From DASXKD01 sp963762735 (GTDB lineage Bacteria > Actinomycetota > Actinomycetes > Streptosporangiales > Streptosporangiaceae), in NCBI GenBank assembly GCA_963762735.1, contig CAVXMG010000003.1:310001-374000 (forward strand): a DNA stretch of 64,000 nt. The letters run 5' to 3'. A program made the translations under genes and the position numbers. A model generated the notes under the pieces. It saw nothing but the letters and a program-made list of their open reading frames with translations, searched no databases and was not told where the DNA came from. This document shows, one piece after another, positions 30,631 through 38,683 of this stretch. How positions within the stretch are numbered: position 1 is the stretch's first letter; each line of letters opens with the position of its first letter.

Positions 30631-31833
30631 ATGCAGCCACGACGGCCAATCCAACGACTCGCCTGGGCGGTTGCCGTCTCGTCGATAACGGCAGGGGCCG
30701 TCGCCGGATTCGCCACGGCGGGTGCACCGGCGGCGACCATTCCCGCGGCCGGCGTAGCGCCGTGTGTTGCGTGGACCGGGGGGGAGCAGCCCCCAGACCC
30801 GGGTGGTTCCGTCAACAACAACTCCCTCTGGGGGGTGGCCGTGCTGTCGCCGTGTAACGCGTGGGCGGTGGGCGACTACGACCCGGGCCAGACGCTCATC
30901 GTGCACTGGGACGGCGCGTCCTGGACCCAGGTGCCAAGCCCGGACCCCGCGACCCCGTCCAGGCTCTTCGGTGTGCACGCCTTGTCCGCCAGCAACGTGT
31001 GGGCGGTGGGCGAGTACTTCGACGGCAGCATCTACAAGACCATGATCGTGCACTGGGACGGCTCGGCCTGGACCCAGGTGCCAAGCCCGAACGTCAGCGG
31101 TGCCACCCAGAACGTTCTTAAGGCTGTGCGCGGCAGCTCGGCCACGAACGTCTGGGCGGTGGGCTACTTCGTCAACAGCAACAACGTGGACCAGACGCTG
31201 ATCCTGCACTGGAACGGGACGTCCTGGAAGCAGGTGCCAAGCCCGGACCCGAGCGGCCCGGCCATGGACCAGGAGCTCACCAGCGTGGCCAGCGACTCCG
31301 CCCAGGACGCGTGGGCGGTCGGCTTCTACTACACCGGCGTGGACAAGTCCATGATCTTGCACTGGAACGGGTCTTCCTGGAAGCAGGTGGCGAGCCCGAA
31401 CCCGGGCTCGCAGGGCAATTTCCTGTACGGCGTGCGCGCCACCTCGGCCAGCAGCGCGTGGGCGGTGGGCTCGGACTTCAACGGCACGGCGGACAAGACC
31501 CTGATCGTGCGCTGGGACGGCTCGGCCTGGAAGCAGGTGAAATCGCCGAACCCGGGCGGTGCCACGCAGAACAACGACCTCAGTTCTGTCGCCGTCACCT
31601 CCGCGACCGACGCATGGGCAGTGGGCGATTACGACAGCGGCACCGGCACCCGGACCCTTGCCCTGCACTGGGATGGGTCGGCCTGGACACAGGCGACTAC
31701 GCCTAACCTTGGCGGTTCTTCGATCGACGATTCCTTCACCGCGGTGGGCGCCACCTCGGCTAGCGACGTGTGGGCGGTGGGCCGCTACTACAACGGCAGC
31801 GTGGACCAGACCATGGCCTTCCACTGCTGCTGA
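30631..31833 (+). CDS. Secreted WAVG-repeat protein 3, intact, predicted Cys-clamped seven-bladed propeller
   Basis: 400 residues, uninterrupted; ATG 30631 follows AAAAGGAGCCCGACA. Signal peptide within residues 1-40 (AVAVSSITAGAVAGFATAGA). The Trp of each WAVG core is at residues 78, 124, 175, 228, 277, 329 and 381, a period of 46-53. Each unit reads WAVGxxxxG, TLILHWNGSSW, QVPSPNPG, LxxVxAxS, four short strand-like blocks as in a propeller blade. The last unit stops after its second block (MAFHCC). The N-terminus starts with the missing second half (CVAWTGGEQPPDPGGS). The only cysteines are 45, 75, 399 and 400, all at this junction. Inference: Velcro-type ring closure locked by disulfides on the cell exterior. 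Confidence 0.9.
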   Translation: MQPRRPIQRLAWAVAVSSITAGAVAGFATAGAPAATIPAAGVAPCVAWTGGEQPPDPGGSVNNNSLWGVAVLSPCNAWAVGDYDPGQTLIVHWDGASWTQVPSPDPATPSRLFGVHALSASNVWAVGEYFDGSIYKTMIVHWDGSAWTQVPSPNVSGATQNVLKAVRGSSATNVWAVGYFVNSNNVDQTLILHWNGTSWKQVPSPDPSGPAMDQELTSVASDSAQDAWAVGFYYTGVDKSMILHWNGSSWKQVASPNPGSQGNFLYGVRATSASSAWAVGSDFNGTADKTLIVRWDGSAWKQVKSPNPGGATQNNDLSSVAVTSATDAWAVGDYDSGTGTRTLALHWDGSAWTQATTPNLGGSSIDDSFTAVGATSASDVWAVGRYYNGSVDQTMAFHCC

Positions 31834-31856
31834 CCGGCTTCATCGGTAGTTGCTGG

Positions 31857-33137
31857 CTAGTGCCACCAGGACGGCACGGGAAGCAGCGGCGGTGCCTCCA
31901 CGAGTGGCCCTGGCAGGCTGGTCACCAGAGCGGGACCGGGCATGCCCCGTCGCCAGGCCAGCAGCTCGCCGCGATCTCCCTCGCTCACCGTCGCCAGCAA
32001 CCAGCGCCCGGTGGGGTCGAACGCCAACCCGGCCCAGGTCCCGGGCGGCAGCTCGAGACCCGGCACAACGTCAAGGCTGCCCGTACGCAGATGCACGACC
32101 ACCACGTCGGACGACGGGCCCGGAAAGGCCGCAGTGAAGCGGGGATCCCGTCCGGCCCGCGCGAGCTGGAAGGCGGCCAGCGTGCCGTCAGGGCTGAACA
32201 CAGGGCTGGACAGGTCACCCCCGACCGGAAACCGCCCGGCCGGCAGCTTGATCGTGGCTATTGGCCGCCCCGTGCTCAGGTCGACGCTTTCCAGGGTGCA
32301 CGTGCTCTGAGTCAGCACCCCGGGACAATCGTGCAGGCTCACCAGCAGGACGTGATCGGCGGCGCCCATCGGAAAGCCCTGGCCGATGCGACGCAGGACT
32401 ACACCGGTGTCCGGGTCGACAAGTTCGACAGCGTGTCGCTGGCCCGCCAGTGGGCGAAGAGGCACCACCACCAAGCCGGCCGTCGTGTCAGCGATCGGGT
32501 CGGTGCTCGATCTGAACCTGGCCGCATGGCTCCCGGCCGGCGGACTGAGCACCTGGGTGAGCACGGCACTTGATCGGTAGGTCATCGCCAACGCAAAGTG
32601 CGGTCCGCCGATCAGGGCATCCGCACTGACTCCGAGGCGGTGCGCGGCGCCGGCCACGATCCGGTAGATCCGCACGGATCCGGTGGAACTGCTGCACGGC
32701 GTGTCGAAGGCGTAGCCTGCCCCCGGCCCGGCGACCACGTTCGTGACCAGTCGGCCGTGCTCCGGCAGGCCCGGTAGCGGCCCGGAGACGGCGCCGCCGA
32801 GGGTGACCTCCCGCAGCCCCGCGCCACCTATCAGCAGCCTTGCGTGGACATGGGCGTGCTGCCTGGCCAAGTGGATCTGCGGCAGGTCGACGGACGATCC
32901 GCATGCCCCCGCGGTCGAGGGCCACGGCGGCGCTGTTGGTCCCGCGGCCGGTGTGCGCGACCCGGCAACTGGCGATACGGCGGTGGCCGGCTTCTTCGAC
33001 GGTGAAGCATGGTGCGCCCCGGTGCGGGCGACTACCAGGCCGCCCAGCACTGCCACCACGGCGATTCCGGCGACTGCCCACACCCACCGCGGTGGCCGGG
33101 GCCAGCCACCGAACTCGACAACGTCGTCAGATGGCAC
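31857..33137 (-). CDS. Membrane-anchored protein with TolB/WD40-like repeats
   Basis: 426 intact codons. A short cytoplasmic N-terminus, then one membrane segment (WVWAVAGIAVVAVLGGLVVA), a Ser/Pro/Ala linker, and an extracytoplasmic part. That part has FSPDGTLAAFQLARAGRDP and FDPTGRWLLATVSEGDRGEL, the PDG/PTGRWLL motifs typical of TolB/WD40-like beta-propeller blades, plus ESVDLSTGRPIATIKLPAGR. Cys pairs (TPCSSSTG; HDCPG, STCTLES) suggest disulfides. No enzymatic residues were recognised. It converges on the WAVG-repeat genes with a 24-bp gap, and its start faces the helR control region. Confidence 0.75.
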   Translation of the reverse strand: MPSDDVVEFGGWPRPPRWVWAVAGIAVVAVLGGLVVARTGAHHASPSKKPATAVSPVAGSRTPAAGPTAPPWPSTAGACGSSVDLPQIHLARQHAHVHARLLIGGAGLREVTLGGAVSGPLPGLPEHGRLVTNVVAGPGAGYAFDTPCSSSTGSVRIYRIVAGAAHRLGVSADALIGGPHFALAMTYRSSAVLTQVLSPPAGSHAARFRSSTDPIADTTAGLVVVPLRPLAGQRHAVELVDPDTGVVLRRIGQGFPMGAADHVLLVSLHDCPGVLTQSTCTLESVDLSTGRPIATIKLPAGRFPVGGDLSSPVFSPDGTLAAFQLARAGRDPRFTAAFPGPSSDVVVVHLRTGSLDVVPGLELPPGTWAGLAFDPTGRWLLATVSEGDRGELLAWRRGMPGPALVTSLPGPLVEAPPLLPVPSWWH

Positions 33138-33315
33138 TGCGCAACCTCGCCCTCATCGTAGCGGCGGTACTCGCAGGAATACCTTCGTGGCGCCTGGTGC
33201 TCTCCAGCAACTACGGGGCGCACAGCTGCTTCGCGAGGAGGCTGTCCGTCATAGCGGACAATGAAAGAGAAGGAGAGTACTCACTCCCCTCCACTCTCAA
33301 CCTATAGCGCACCCC

Positions 33316-33334
33316 GGGGCTTGCGGCAAGCCCC
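33316..33334. promoter_or_regulatory. Rifamycin-associated element (RAE)
   Basis: The 19-bp palindrome GGGGCTTGCGGCAAGCCCC, extended by CCC and GGG to 33313-33337, matches the rifamycin-associated element known upstream of rifamycin-inducible resistance genes in actinobacteria (rgt, rox, rph, arr, helR). A possible promoter uses TTGCGG inside the element (33321-33326) and TAGAGT at 33346-33351. It lies 59 bp before the GT28 remnant and 168 bp before helR. Confidence 0.88.
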
Positions 33335-33392
33335 GGGTCGTGCCGTAGAGTCGCCGGCCGAGGCCAGAACCTGCGGAAATGGGAGTCGCGAA

Positions 33393-33497
33393 GTGCGTGT
33401 GTTGTTGTCGACGCATGGGTCGCGCGGGGACCCGCAGCCGGCGGTCCTGGCGCCTTGCCGCCCGCGATGGTTGCCAGCGACCTCAGATCGGAGCTGA
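33393..33497 (+). pseudogene. N-terminal remnant of a GT28 (rifamycin glycosyltransferase Rgt-like) gene
   Basis: From GTG 33393 the frame reads VRVLLSTHGSRGDPQPAV and then diverges to a stop at 33495-33497. (M)RVLLSTxGSRGDVxPxV is the invariant first strand and loop of GT28/GT1 antibiotic glycosyltransferases, including the rifamycin glycosyltransferase Rgt. Only about 20 of roughly 400 residues remain. It sits between the RAE and helR, exactly where a RAE-controlled rgt would be, so the rest of that gene was probably deleted, bringing helR next to the RAE. The match is from memory of the family motif, not a search. Confidence 0.65.
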
Positions 33498-33501
33498 TGC
33501 C

Positions 33502-35655
33502 GTGAACCCGCTGACCACCAGCGCGTTCGACCTTCCCGATCGCCTCTCCGCCAAGGCCGACCCGGCGCTGATCGCCGGCGATGAGCGGCACTTCGCGGCC
33601 ATCGCGGAGAGCCTTGAGCAGTCGATCGCCGAGCTGTCCGGCCGCCTCGATGCCGAGCTGAAGGCGCCTGGCGGCATAGGCCAGGGGGCGATGGACCGGG
33701 ACATGGAGATCCACCGGCTGACCGCTCGGCTGCGCATCCTGCGCCGCTTCGGTTTGGACCTGTGCCTCGGCCGGATCGTCGGCGCGGACAATCCCGAGCC
33801 CGTGTACGTCGGACGGCTTGGCCTCACCGACAGCGCGGGTCGTCGGCTGCTGGTCGACTGGCGTTCCCCCGTGGCTGAGCCGTTCTTCGGAGCGACCCAC
33901 GCCAACCCGATGGGTCTGGCAAGCCGCCGCAGGTATCGCTGGACCCGCGGCCGGATCAGCGACTACTGGGACGAGGTGTTCACCCGGGACGGGCTGGAAG
34001 GGCACGCCGCGCTCGACGACCAGTCCGCCTTCATCGCCAGCCTGGGCAGCAGCCGGTCGCCCCGGATGCGAGACGTGCTCGGCACCATCCAGGCCGACCA
34101 GGACGCCATCATCCGCGCGGGATTCCGCGGCGCTCTCGTCGTCGACGGCGGTCCGGGTACGGGGAAGACCGTCGTCGCTTTGCACCGCACCGCCTACCTC
34201 CTCTACTCCGATCCTCGCCTCGGTCACCGCCGGGGCGGCGTGCTGTTCATCGGCCCGCACCAGCTGTACCTGGCTTACGTCGCCGACGTTCTCCCCAGCC
34301 TTGGCGAGGAGGGCGTGCAGATCTGCACCCTGCGGGACCTGGTCGCCGAGGGAGCAACAGCAGCGGTCGAGGCCGACTCGAACGTGGCGCGCCTGAAGTC
34401 GTCCGCGGACATGGTGAAGGCGATCGAGCCGGCCGTCAGGTTCTACGAGAATCGGCCCACCAAGGGGATGACGGTCACGACCCCCTGGTCTGACATCCGG
34501 CTGAGCGCTGAGGACTGGGCCGAGGCGTTCGAAGCACCCGATCCGGGCACTCCGCACAACGAGGCGCGGGACCTGATCTGGGAGGAGCTGCTCGCGATCC
34601 TGATGGACAGGCACGTCGGCGACGTCTCGGCTGACCTGCTCCGCAAGTCGCTGCTGCAGAACAGGGAGCTGCGCACGGCCCTCAACCGCGCGTGGCCCCT
34701 GATCGAAACGACTGACCTCGTCGGAGACCTGTGGTCGGTACCCGCCTACCTGCGGCTGTGCGCTCCCTGGCTCAGCCCCGACGACGTTCAGCTACTGCAG
34801 CGCGAGGACGCTCATGCCTGGACGGTGTCCGACCTGCCGCTCCTGGACGCAGCACGGCAGCGGCTCGGCGACCCGGGGGCACCACGACGTAAGCGCAGGC
34901 ATGACGCCGCGGTCGCCGCTGAACGCGAGCAGATGGCCCGGGTCGTCGAGAACCTGATCGAGGCCGTGGACGACGAATACGGCGTAGGTCTGGTGACGAT
35001 GCTGCGCGGCGAGGACTTCCAGGACGCCCTGGTCAATGAGGCCGCATTGCCCGGTACCGATCCGGACCGGCTCGGCGGCCCATTCGCGCACATCGTCGTG
35101 GACGAGGCTCAGGAACTGACCGACGCGGAGTGGCAAATGCTGCTGCTCCGCTGCCCGTCCCGGAGCTTCACCATCGTCGGGGACCGTGCCCAGGCCCGGC
35201 ACGGGTTCACCGAGTCGTGGCAGGAACGGCTCGAGCGGATCGGGCTCGACCAGATCACCCTGGCCTCCCTGAGCATCAACTACCGAACGCCGGAAGAGGT
35301 CATGGCGGAAGCCGAGCCGGTCATCCGGGCCGTGCTCCCGGACGCCAACGTGCCGATCTCCATCCGCAGCACCGGCGTCCCCGTCGCACACGGATCTGCT
35401 TCGGATCTGGGCTCGATCCTCGACACCTGGCTCGCCGCGCATGCCGACGGGATCGCCTGCGTCATCGGCGATCCCACGTTCCCGGCGACGTCGCGCGTCC
35501 GCTCACTGACCCCGGAACTGTCGAAGGGGCTCGAGTTCGACCTGGTCGTCCTCATCGACCCGGAAGCGTTCGGCACGGGTATCGAAGGAGCGGTCGACCG
35601 CTATGTCGCGATGACCCGGGCGACCCAGCAACTCGTCATCCTCACGAGCTCCTGA
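33502..35655 (+). CDS. helR: HelR-type RNA polymerase recycling ATPase (UvrD/HelD-like)
   Basis: 717 residues from GTG 33502, chosen because NPLTTSAFDLPDRLSAKADP is the natural N-terminus and GGAG lies 9 nt upstream; an artificial extension runs to 33379. HelR/HelD proteins are SF1-like ATPases that pull RNA polymerase from DNA; HelR also dislodges rifamycin and gives tolerance. Seen: N-terminal coiled-coil arm, LLVDWRSPVAEPFF, Walker A GGPGTGKTVVALHRTAYLLY (about residue 215), Walker B HIVVDEAQELTDAEWQMLL (about residue 533), IVGDRAQA, INYRTPEEVM, and a C-terminal SKGLEFDLVVLID with YVAMTRATQQLVIL. It is intact and lies under a RAE, the known regulatory context of helR. Confidence 0.9.
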   Translation: MNPLTTSAFDLPDRLSAKADPALIAGDERHFAAIAESLEQSIAELSGRLDAELKAPGGIGQGAMDRDMEIHRLTARLRILRRFGLDLCLGRIVGADNPEPVYVGRLGLTDSAGRRLLVDWRSPVAEPFFGATHANPMGLASRRRYRWTRGRISDYWDEVFTRDGLEGHAALDDQSAFIASLGSSRSPRMRDVLGTIQADQDAIIRAGFRGALVVDGGPGTGKTVVALHRTAYLLYSDPRLGHRRGGVLFIGPHQLYLAYVADVLPSLGEEGVQICTLRDLVAEGATAAVEADSNVARLKSSADMVKAIEPAVRFYENRPTKGMTVTTPWSDIRLSAEDWAEAFEAPDPGTPHNEARDLIWEELLAILMDRHVGDVSADLLRKSLLQNRELRTALNRAWPLIETTDLVGDLWSVPAYLRLCAPWLSPDDVQLLQREDAHAWTVSDLPLLDAARQRLGDPGAPRRKRRHDAAVAAEREQMARVVENLIEAVDDEYGVGLVTMLRGEDFQDALVNEAALPGTDPDRLGGPFAHIVVDEAQELTDAEWQMLLLRCPSRSFTIVGDRAQARHGFTESWQERLERIGLDQITLASLSINYRTPEEVMAEAEPVIRAVLPDANVPISIRSTGVPVAHGSASDLGSILDTWLAAHADGIACVIGDPTFPATSRVRSLTPELSKGLEFDLVVLIDPEAFGTGIEGAVDRYVAMTRATQQLVILTSS

Positions 35656-35733
35656 CGTCGGCCAGGACAACCTGATCGCCGGACGATCGCCAGGAGCGCC
35701 GCCGAAATTCAAGTCGCTACCCGCGCGGCCTGG

Positions 35734-36763
35734 TCAGCGGCCACCGGCGAGCCGGCGGTCGCGCTGCTCCACACCCAGCTCGCCGTACGGATAGTCGGTG
35801 GGCTGCGGGTCGCTCGCGGCGTTGAGCGTGGCGGTTTCGGCAGGGCTGAGATGCAGGTCAGCGGCGCGGAGGTTGGTCTCGAGCTGCCCGGTCGTGCGGG
35901 CGCCGAGGATGGTCGAGGCCACCGCTGGCCGGTCGCTCAACCACGCCAGCGCGATCTCGGCCATGGACACGCCGCGCTGCTCGGCGATCTTCTGCACCGC
36001 GTCGATGACGTGCCAGGTTCGCTGCGTGCCCCGCCGGTCGTAGGCCTCCATGCCGCGGTTCGGGTCCTCGCCCAGGCGGGTGGCGCCGGACGGCCGCTGG
36101 TCGCGCGTGTACTTGCCCGACAGCCAGCCGCCACCGAGCGGACTCCAGGGCAGCAGCCCGAGGCCCGCGTCCATCGCCGCAGGCACGATCTCCCACTCGA
36201 TCTCCCGCACCAGCAGGCTGTACTGCGTCTGAAGCGTCACCGGCCCGGCAGCATTGAGCGCGCGGGCCAGGTGCACCGCCTTGGTCAACTGCCAGCCGGT
36301 GAAGTTCGACAGCCCGTAGTAGCGGATCTTGCCCGCGCGGGCAAACCCGTCGAGGGTGCGCACCGTTTCCTCGAGCGGCGTCCACGGATCAAACGCATGA
36401 ACCTGATACAGGTCAACCGCATCGACACCCAGCCGGCGCAGCGACGCGTCAAGCGCGCGGGTCAGATGCCGCGCGGACAAGCCGGCACCGTTGGGCGAAT
36501 CATCCAGCGGGAAGCGGCCCTTCGTGGCCAGCACCACCGGCTCGGTGACCCGCCGGCCTGCTGGCCAGCCAGCGGCCAATGATCTCCTCCGACCGCCCGT
36601 CGCCATACGTATCGGCCGTGTCGACCAGCGTGCCGCCCGCCTCGACGAAACGGTCGAGTTGCGCATGCGCGCCCGGCTCGTCCGTCTCTACGCCGAAGGT
36701 CATGGTCCCAAGGCAAAGGGTCGAAACCGCGCAGCCGCTGCGCCCCAAAGTGCGATAGTCCAT
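35734..36763 (-). CDS. Aldo/keto reductase, frame-broken
   Basis: NADPH-dependent (alpha/beta)8-barrel oxidoreductase. ATG 36763 begins DYRTLGRSGCAVSTLCLGTM. Catalytic tetrad visible: Asp and Tyr in LVDTADTYGDG, Lys in VVLATKGRF, His in YQVHAFDPWTP. C-terminal NADPH-binding part: ASTILGARTTGQLETNL. One frame change near 36,555 (CGGCGGG) joins the N-terminal 70 residues to the rest. It is a paralogue of the reductase at 38684-39717 and lies 89 bp downstream of the MFS gene on the same strand. The substrate is unknown; this subgroup often acts on aldehydes or sugar-derived carbonyls. Confidence 0.88.
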
Positions 36764-36851
36764 GGTTCAACCTACGCCAGCTTCGACTGCGCCTGCCCGC
36801 CGTGACCGGCGCCGTCGCTGGACCGGGTCGGGCGATGACCTGGGGCTCTGG

Positions 36852-38438
36852 CTACTCGCGGACGTCGGCGGCCAGATAATGGTCAATTTGTGGCTGGGGG
36901 TCGGACAGTGCCGCGGCGTCGTCGTGGTATTGCAGGTCGGTGCCGGTTTGCCGCTCCCGGTGCTGCCTCAGATGCTCATCCCAGCTCGGGACGCTGAACA
37001 GTTCGATGAACAGTCGCGGGTTCTGGCCGTCTTCGTAGAGGCCCCAGTCGGTTGCGCCGGTCCGCAGCCGTGACTGGCGCAGGCGGGCCATGGCCCGCAG
37101 GAACTGCTGTTCCTTGTCGGCGGCGATGGTGTAGGTGGTCCGTACCAGGACCAGTCCGTTGCCGCGATCAGCGCTGATGAGCAACTGCGGCTCGGGCCAG
37201 CGGACCGGGCTGCGGTCCATGTCTGCGATCTGGTGGAACGGCCAGAACCAGAGTGTCGCCGCGCCGGCAGCCATGACGACAGCGGAGATCAGGAAGGCGG
37301 GCACCAGCCCGGCCGCCGCGGCGACCACTCCCCAGATCACGGCCCCTGCTGCCTGGCCGCCGAACAGGACCATCTGGTAGACCGACAGGCCGCGGGCGCG
37401 CACCCACCTGGGCAAGAAGAGCTGCAACGCGGCATTGACGTTCGACAGGAAGGCAATCCAGGCCACACCGGCAGGCAGCAGGACGAGGACGGTGAGCGCG
37501 AGGCTGCGCGACAGCACGACCACCGCCAGTGCCGCCGCGTAGGTCAGGCTCGCGACGGCCACCAGGGCATTGGCCGACAGCCTCGCCCTGATCTGCGGCA
37601 GGATGAACGCGCCGCCGACGGCGCCGACTCCCAGGGCACCGAGCAGCACGCCGTAGCCCCCCGCACCCAGCCCGAGCCGGCGGGTGGCGATCAGGGGCAG
37701 CAGTGCCCACAGCGAGCTGCCCGGCACCAGGAACAGGGCCGCGCGCAGCAGGATGCGCCGCACCACGGGTGCGTGGCGCACGTACCGGCCGCCGGCCCGC
37801 AGCCCTGGGAAGAACCGCTCGGGAGACTGCGGGGTCCCGCCCAGCTGGGGATGGCATGCCACCACGATCGCGTAGAGCAGCAACGTCGCCGTGTTCAGGC
37901 CGAACACGGCCGCCACCCCGATCCGGGCGACCAGCAGCCCAGCGATCGCCGGGCCGATAGCGCGCGCCAGGTTGATGTTGATCGAGCTGAGAGCTGCGGC
38001 GGCAGGCACCAGCGGGCGGGGGACCATGTCGGGCACCAGCGACTGGTAGGCGGGCGTGACCAGGATGGCGCCGGTGCCCAGCACGAAGGTGAACATGAGC
38101 AGCAGCGCCGACGGCATCCGGTGCGCCGCGGTCAGCGCGGTGAGCGCCGCGCCGGCGGCGGTCATACCGGCGAGAACCGCGACGAGCAGCCTTCTCCGGT
38201 CGAAGATGTCTGCCAGTACGCCGCCTACCAGCGCGAACAGGACGGCGGGAAGGGTGTAGGCGGTCTGCACGAGCGAGACGAGGATGGCGGCGTGAGCATC
38301 ATGCACCACCAGCCACTGGGCGCCCACGGTCTGCATCCAGGTGCCCACGTTGCTGACCAGCACCGCGATCCACAGCGTCCGGAACAGCCTGATACGCAGC
38401 GGCGCCCAAGACGACGAAGCCGATCCTGAGCCAGCCAT
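36852..38438 (-). CDS. MFS exporter (MFS_3/EntS-like) with C-terminal antibiotic-monooxygenase-like domain
   Basis: 528 intact codons. About twelve membrane segments; N-terminal LFRTLWIAVLVSNVGTWMQT and VHDAHAAILVSLVQTAYTLP are characteristic of the MFS_3 group, with GGVLADIFDRRRLLV as the loop 2-3 motif. After residue about 410 comes a soluble domain (LVRTTYTIAADKEQQFLRAM; RTGATDWGLYEDGQNP) of the ABM ferredoxin-like type found at this position in the family. Homologues export siderophores or drugs; the substrate is not evident here. It is probably co-transcribed with the aldo/keto reductase downstream and diverges from the second reductase. Confidence 0.88.
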   Translation of the reverse strand: MAGSGSASSSWAPLRIRLFRTLWIAVLVSNVGTWMQTVGAQWLVVHDAHAAILVSLVQTAYTLPAVLFALVGGVLADIFDRRRLLVAVLAGMTAAGAALTALTAAHRMPSALLLMFTFVLGTGAILVTPAYQSLVPDMVPRPLVPAAAALSSININLARAIGPAIAGLLVARIGVAAVFGLNTATLLLYAIVVACHPQLGGTPQSPERFFPGLRAGGRYVRHAPVVRRILLRAALFLVPGSSLWALLPLIATRRLGLGAGGYGVLLGALGVGAVGGAFILPQIRARLSANALVAVASLTYAAALAVVVLSRSLALTVLVLLPAGVAWIAFLSNVNAALQLFLPRWVRARGLSVYQMVLFGGQAAGAVIWGVVAAAAGLVPAFLISAVVMAAGAATLWFWPFHQIADMDRSPVRWPEPQLLISADRGNGLVLVRTTYTIAADKEQQFLRAMARLRQSRLRTGATDWGLYEDGQNPRLFIELFSVPSWDEHLRQHRERQTGTDLQYHDDAAALSDPQPQIDHYLAADVRE

Positions 38439-38683
38439 GCCGCGTTTCAGCTCCCTGTGGGCAAGGGCAGGCCGTAGCGGCGGTTCCCGCCCCGGCCTGA
38501 TCGTTATCCAACTGGGCTACGGTACAGAAATCCACCTCGAACCGGCTTCCCTGTGCGCGGGGCTCCAGGAACTCCCCCTCACGATCGTCGAGGCCAGCGG
38601 CCCGCTCGGGAGCCATCGAGGATAGCCCGGGGAACATGGGGTATTTAGGGACCGGGAGCCTTCGGATGCTTAACGGAGGGCTG

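Noticed and set aside
30526..31824. Minus-strand 432-codon frame antisense to propeller copy 3
   Set aside because: Its apparent repeats are simply the reverse complement of the WAVG repeats.
28161..31833. A CRISPR array or tandem DNA repeat instead of coding repeats
   Set aside because: The repeats are conserved at protein level with period 46-53 codons, with diverged DNA; there are no constant short repeats with unique spacers.
33244..33259. GTCCG-TCATAG-CGGAC as a terminator or operator
   Set aside because: Five-base arms only, no T-run, and close to the far better supported RAE.
33211..34614. A 467-codon open frame on the minus strand across the helR 5' half
   Set aside because: It is antisense to helR, which has all its ATPase motifs; the minus-strand translation is compositionally typical of a GC-rich shadow.
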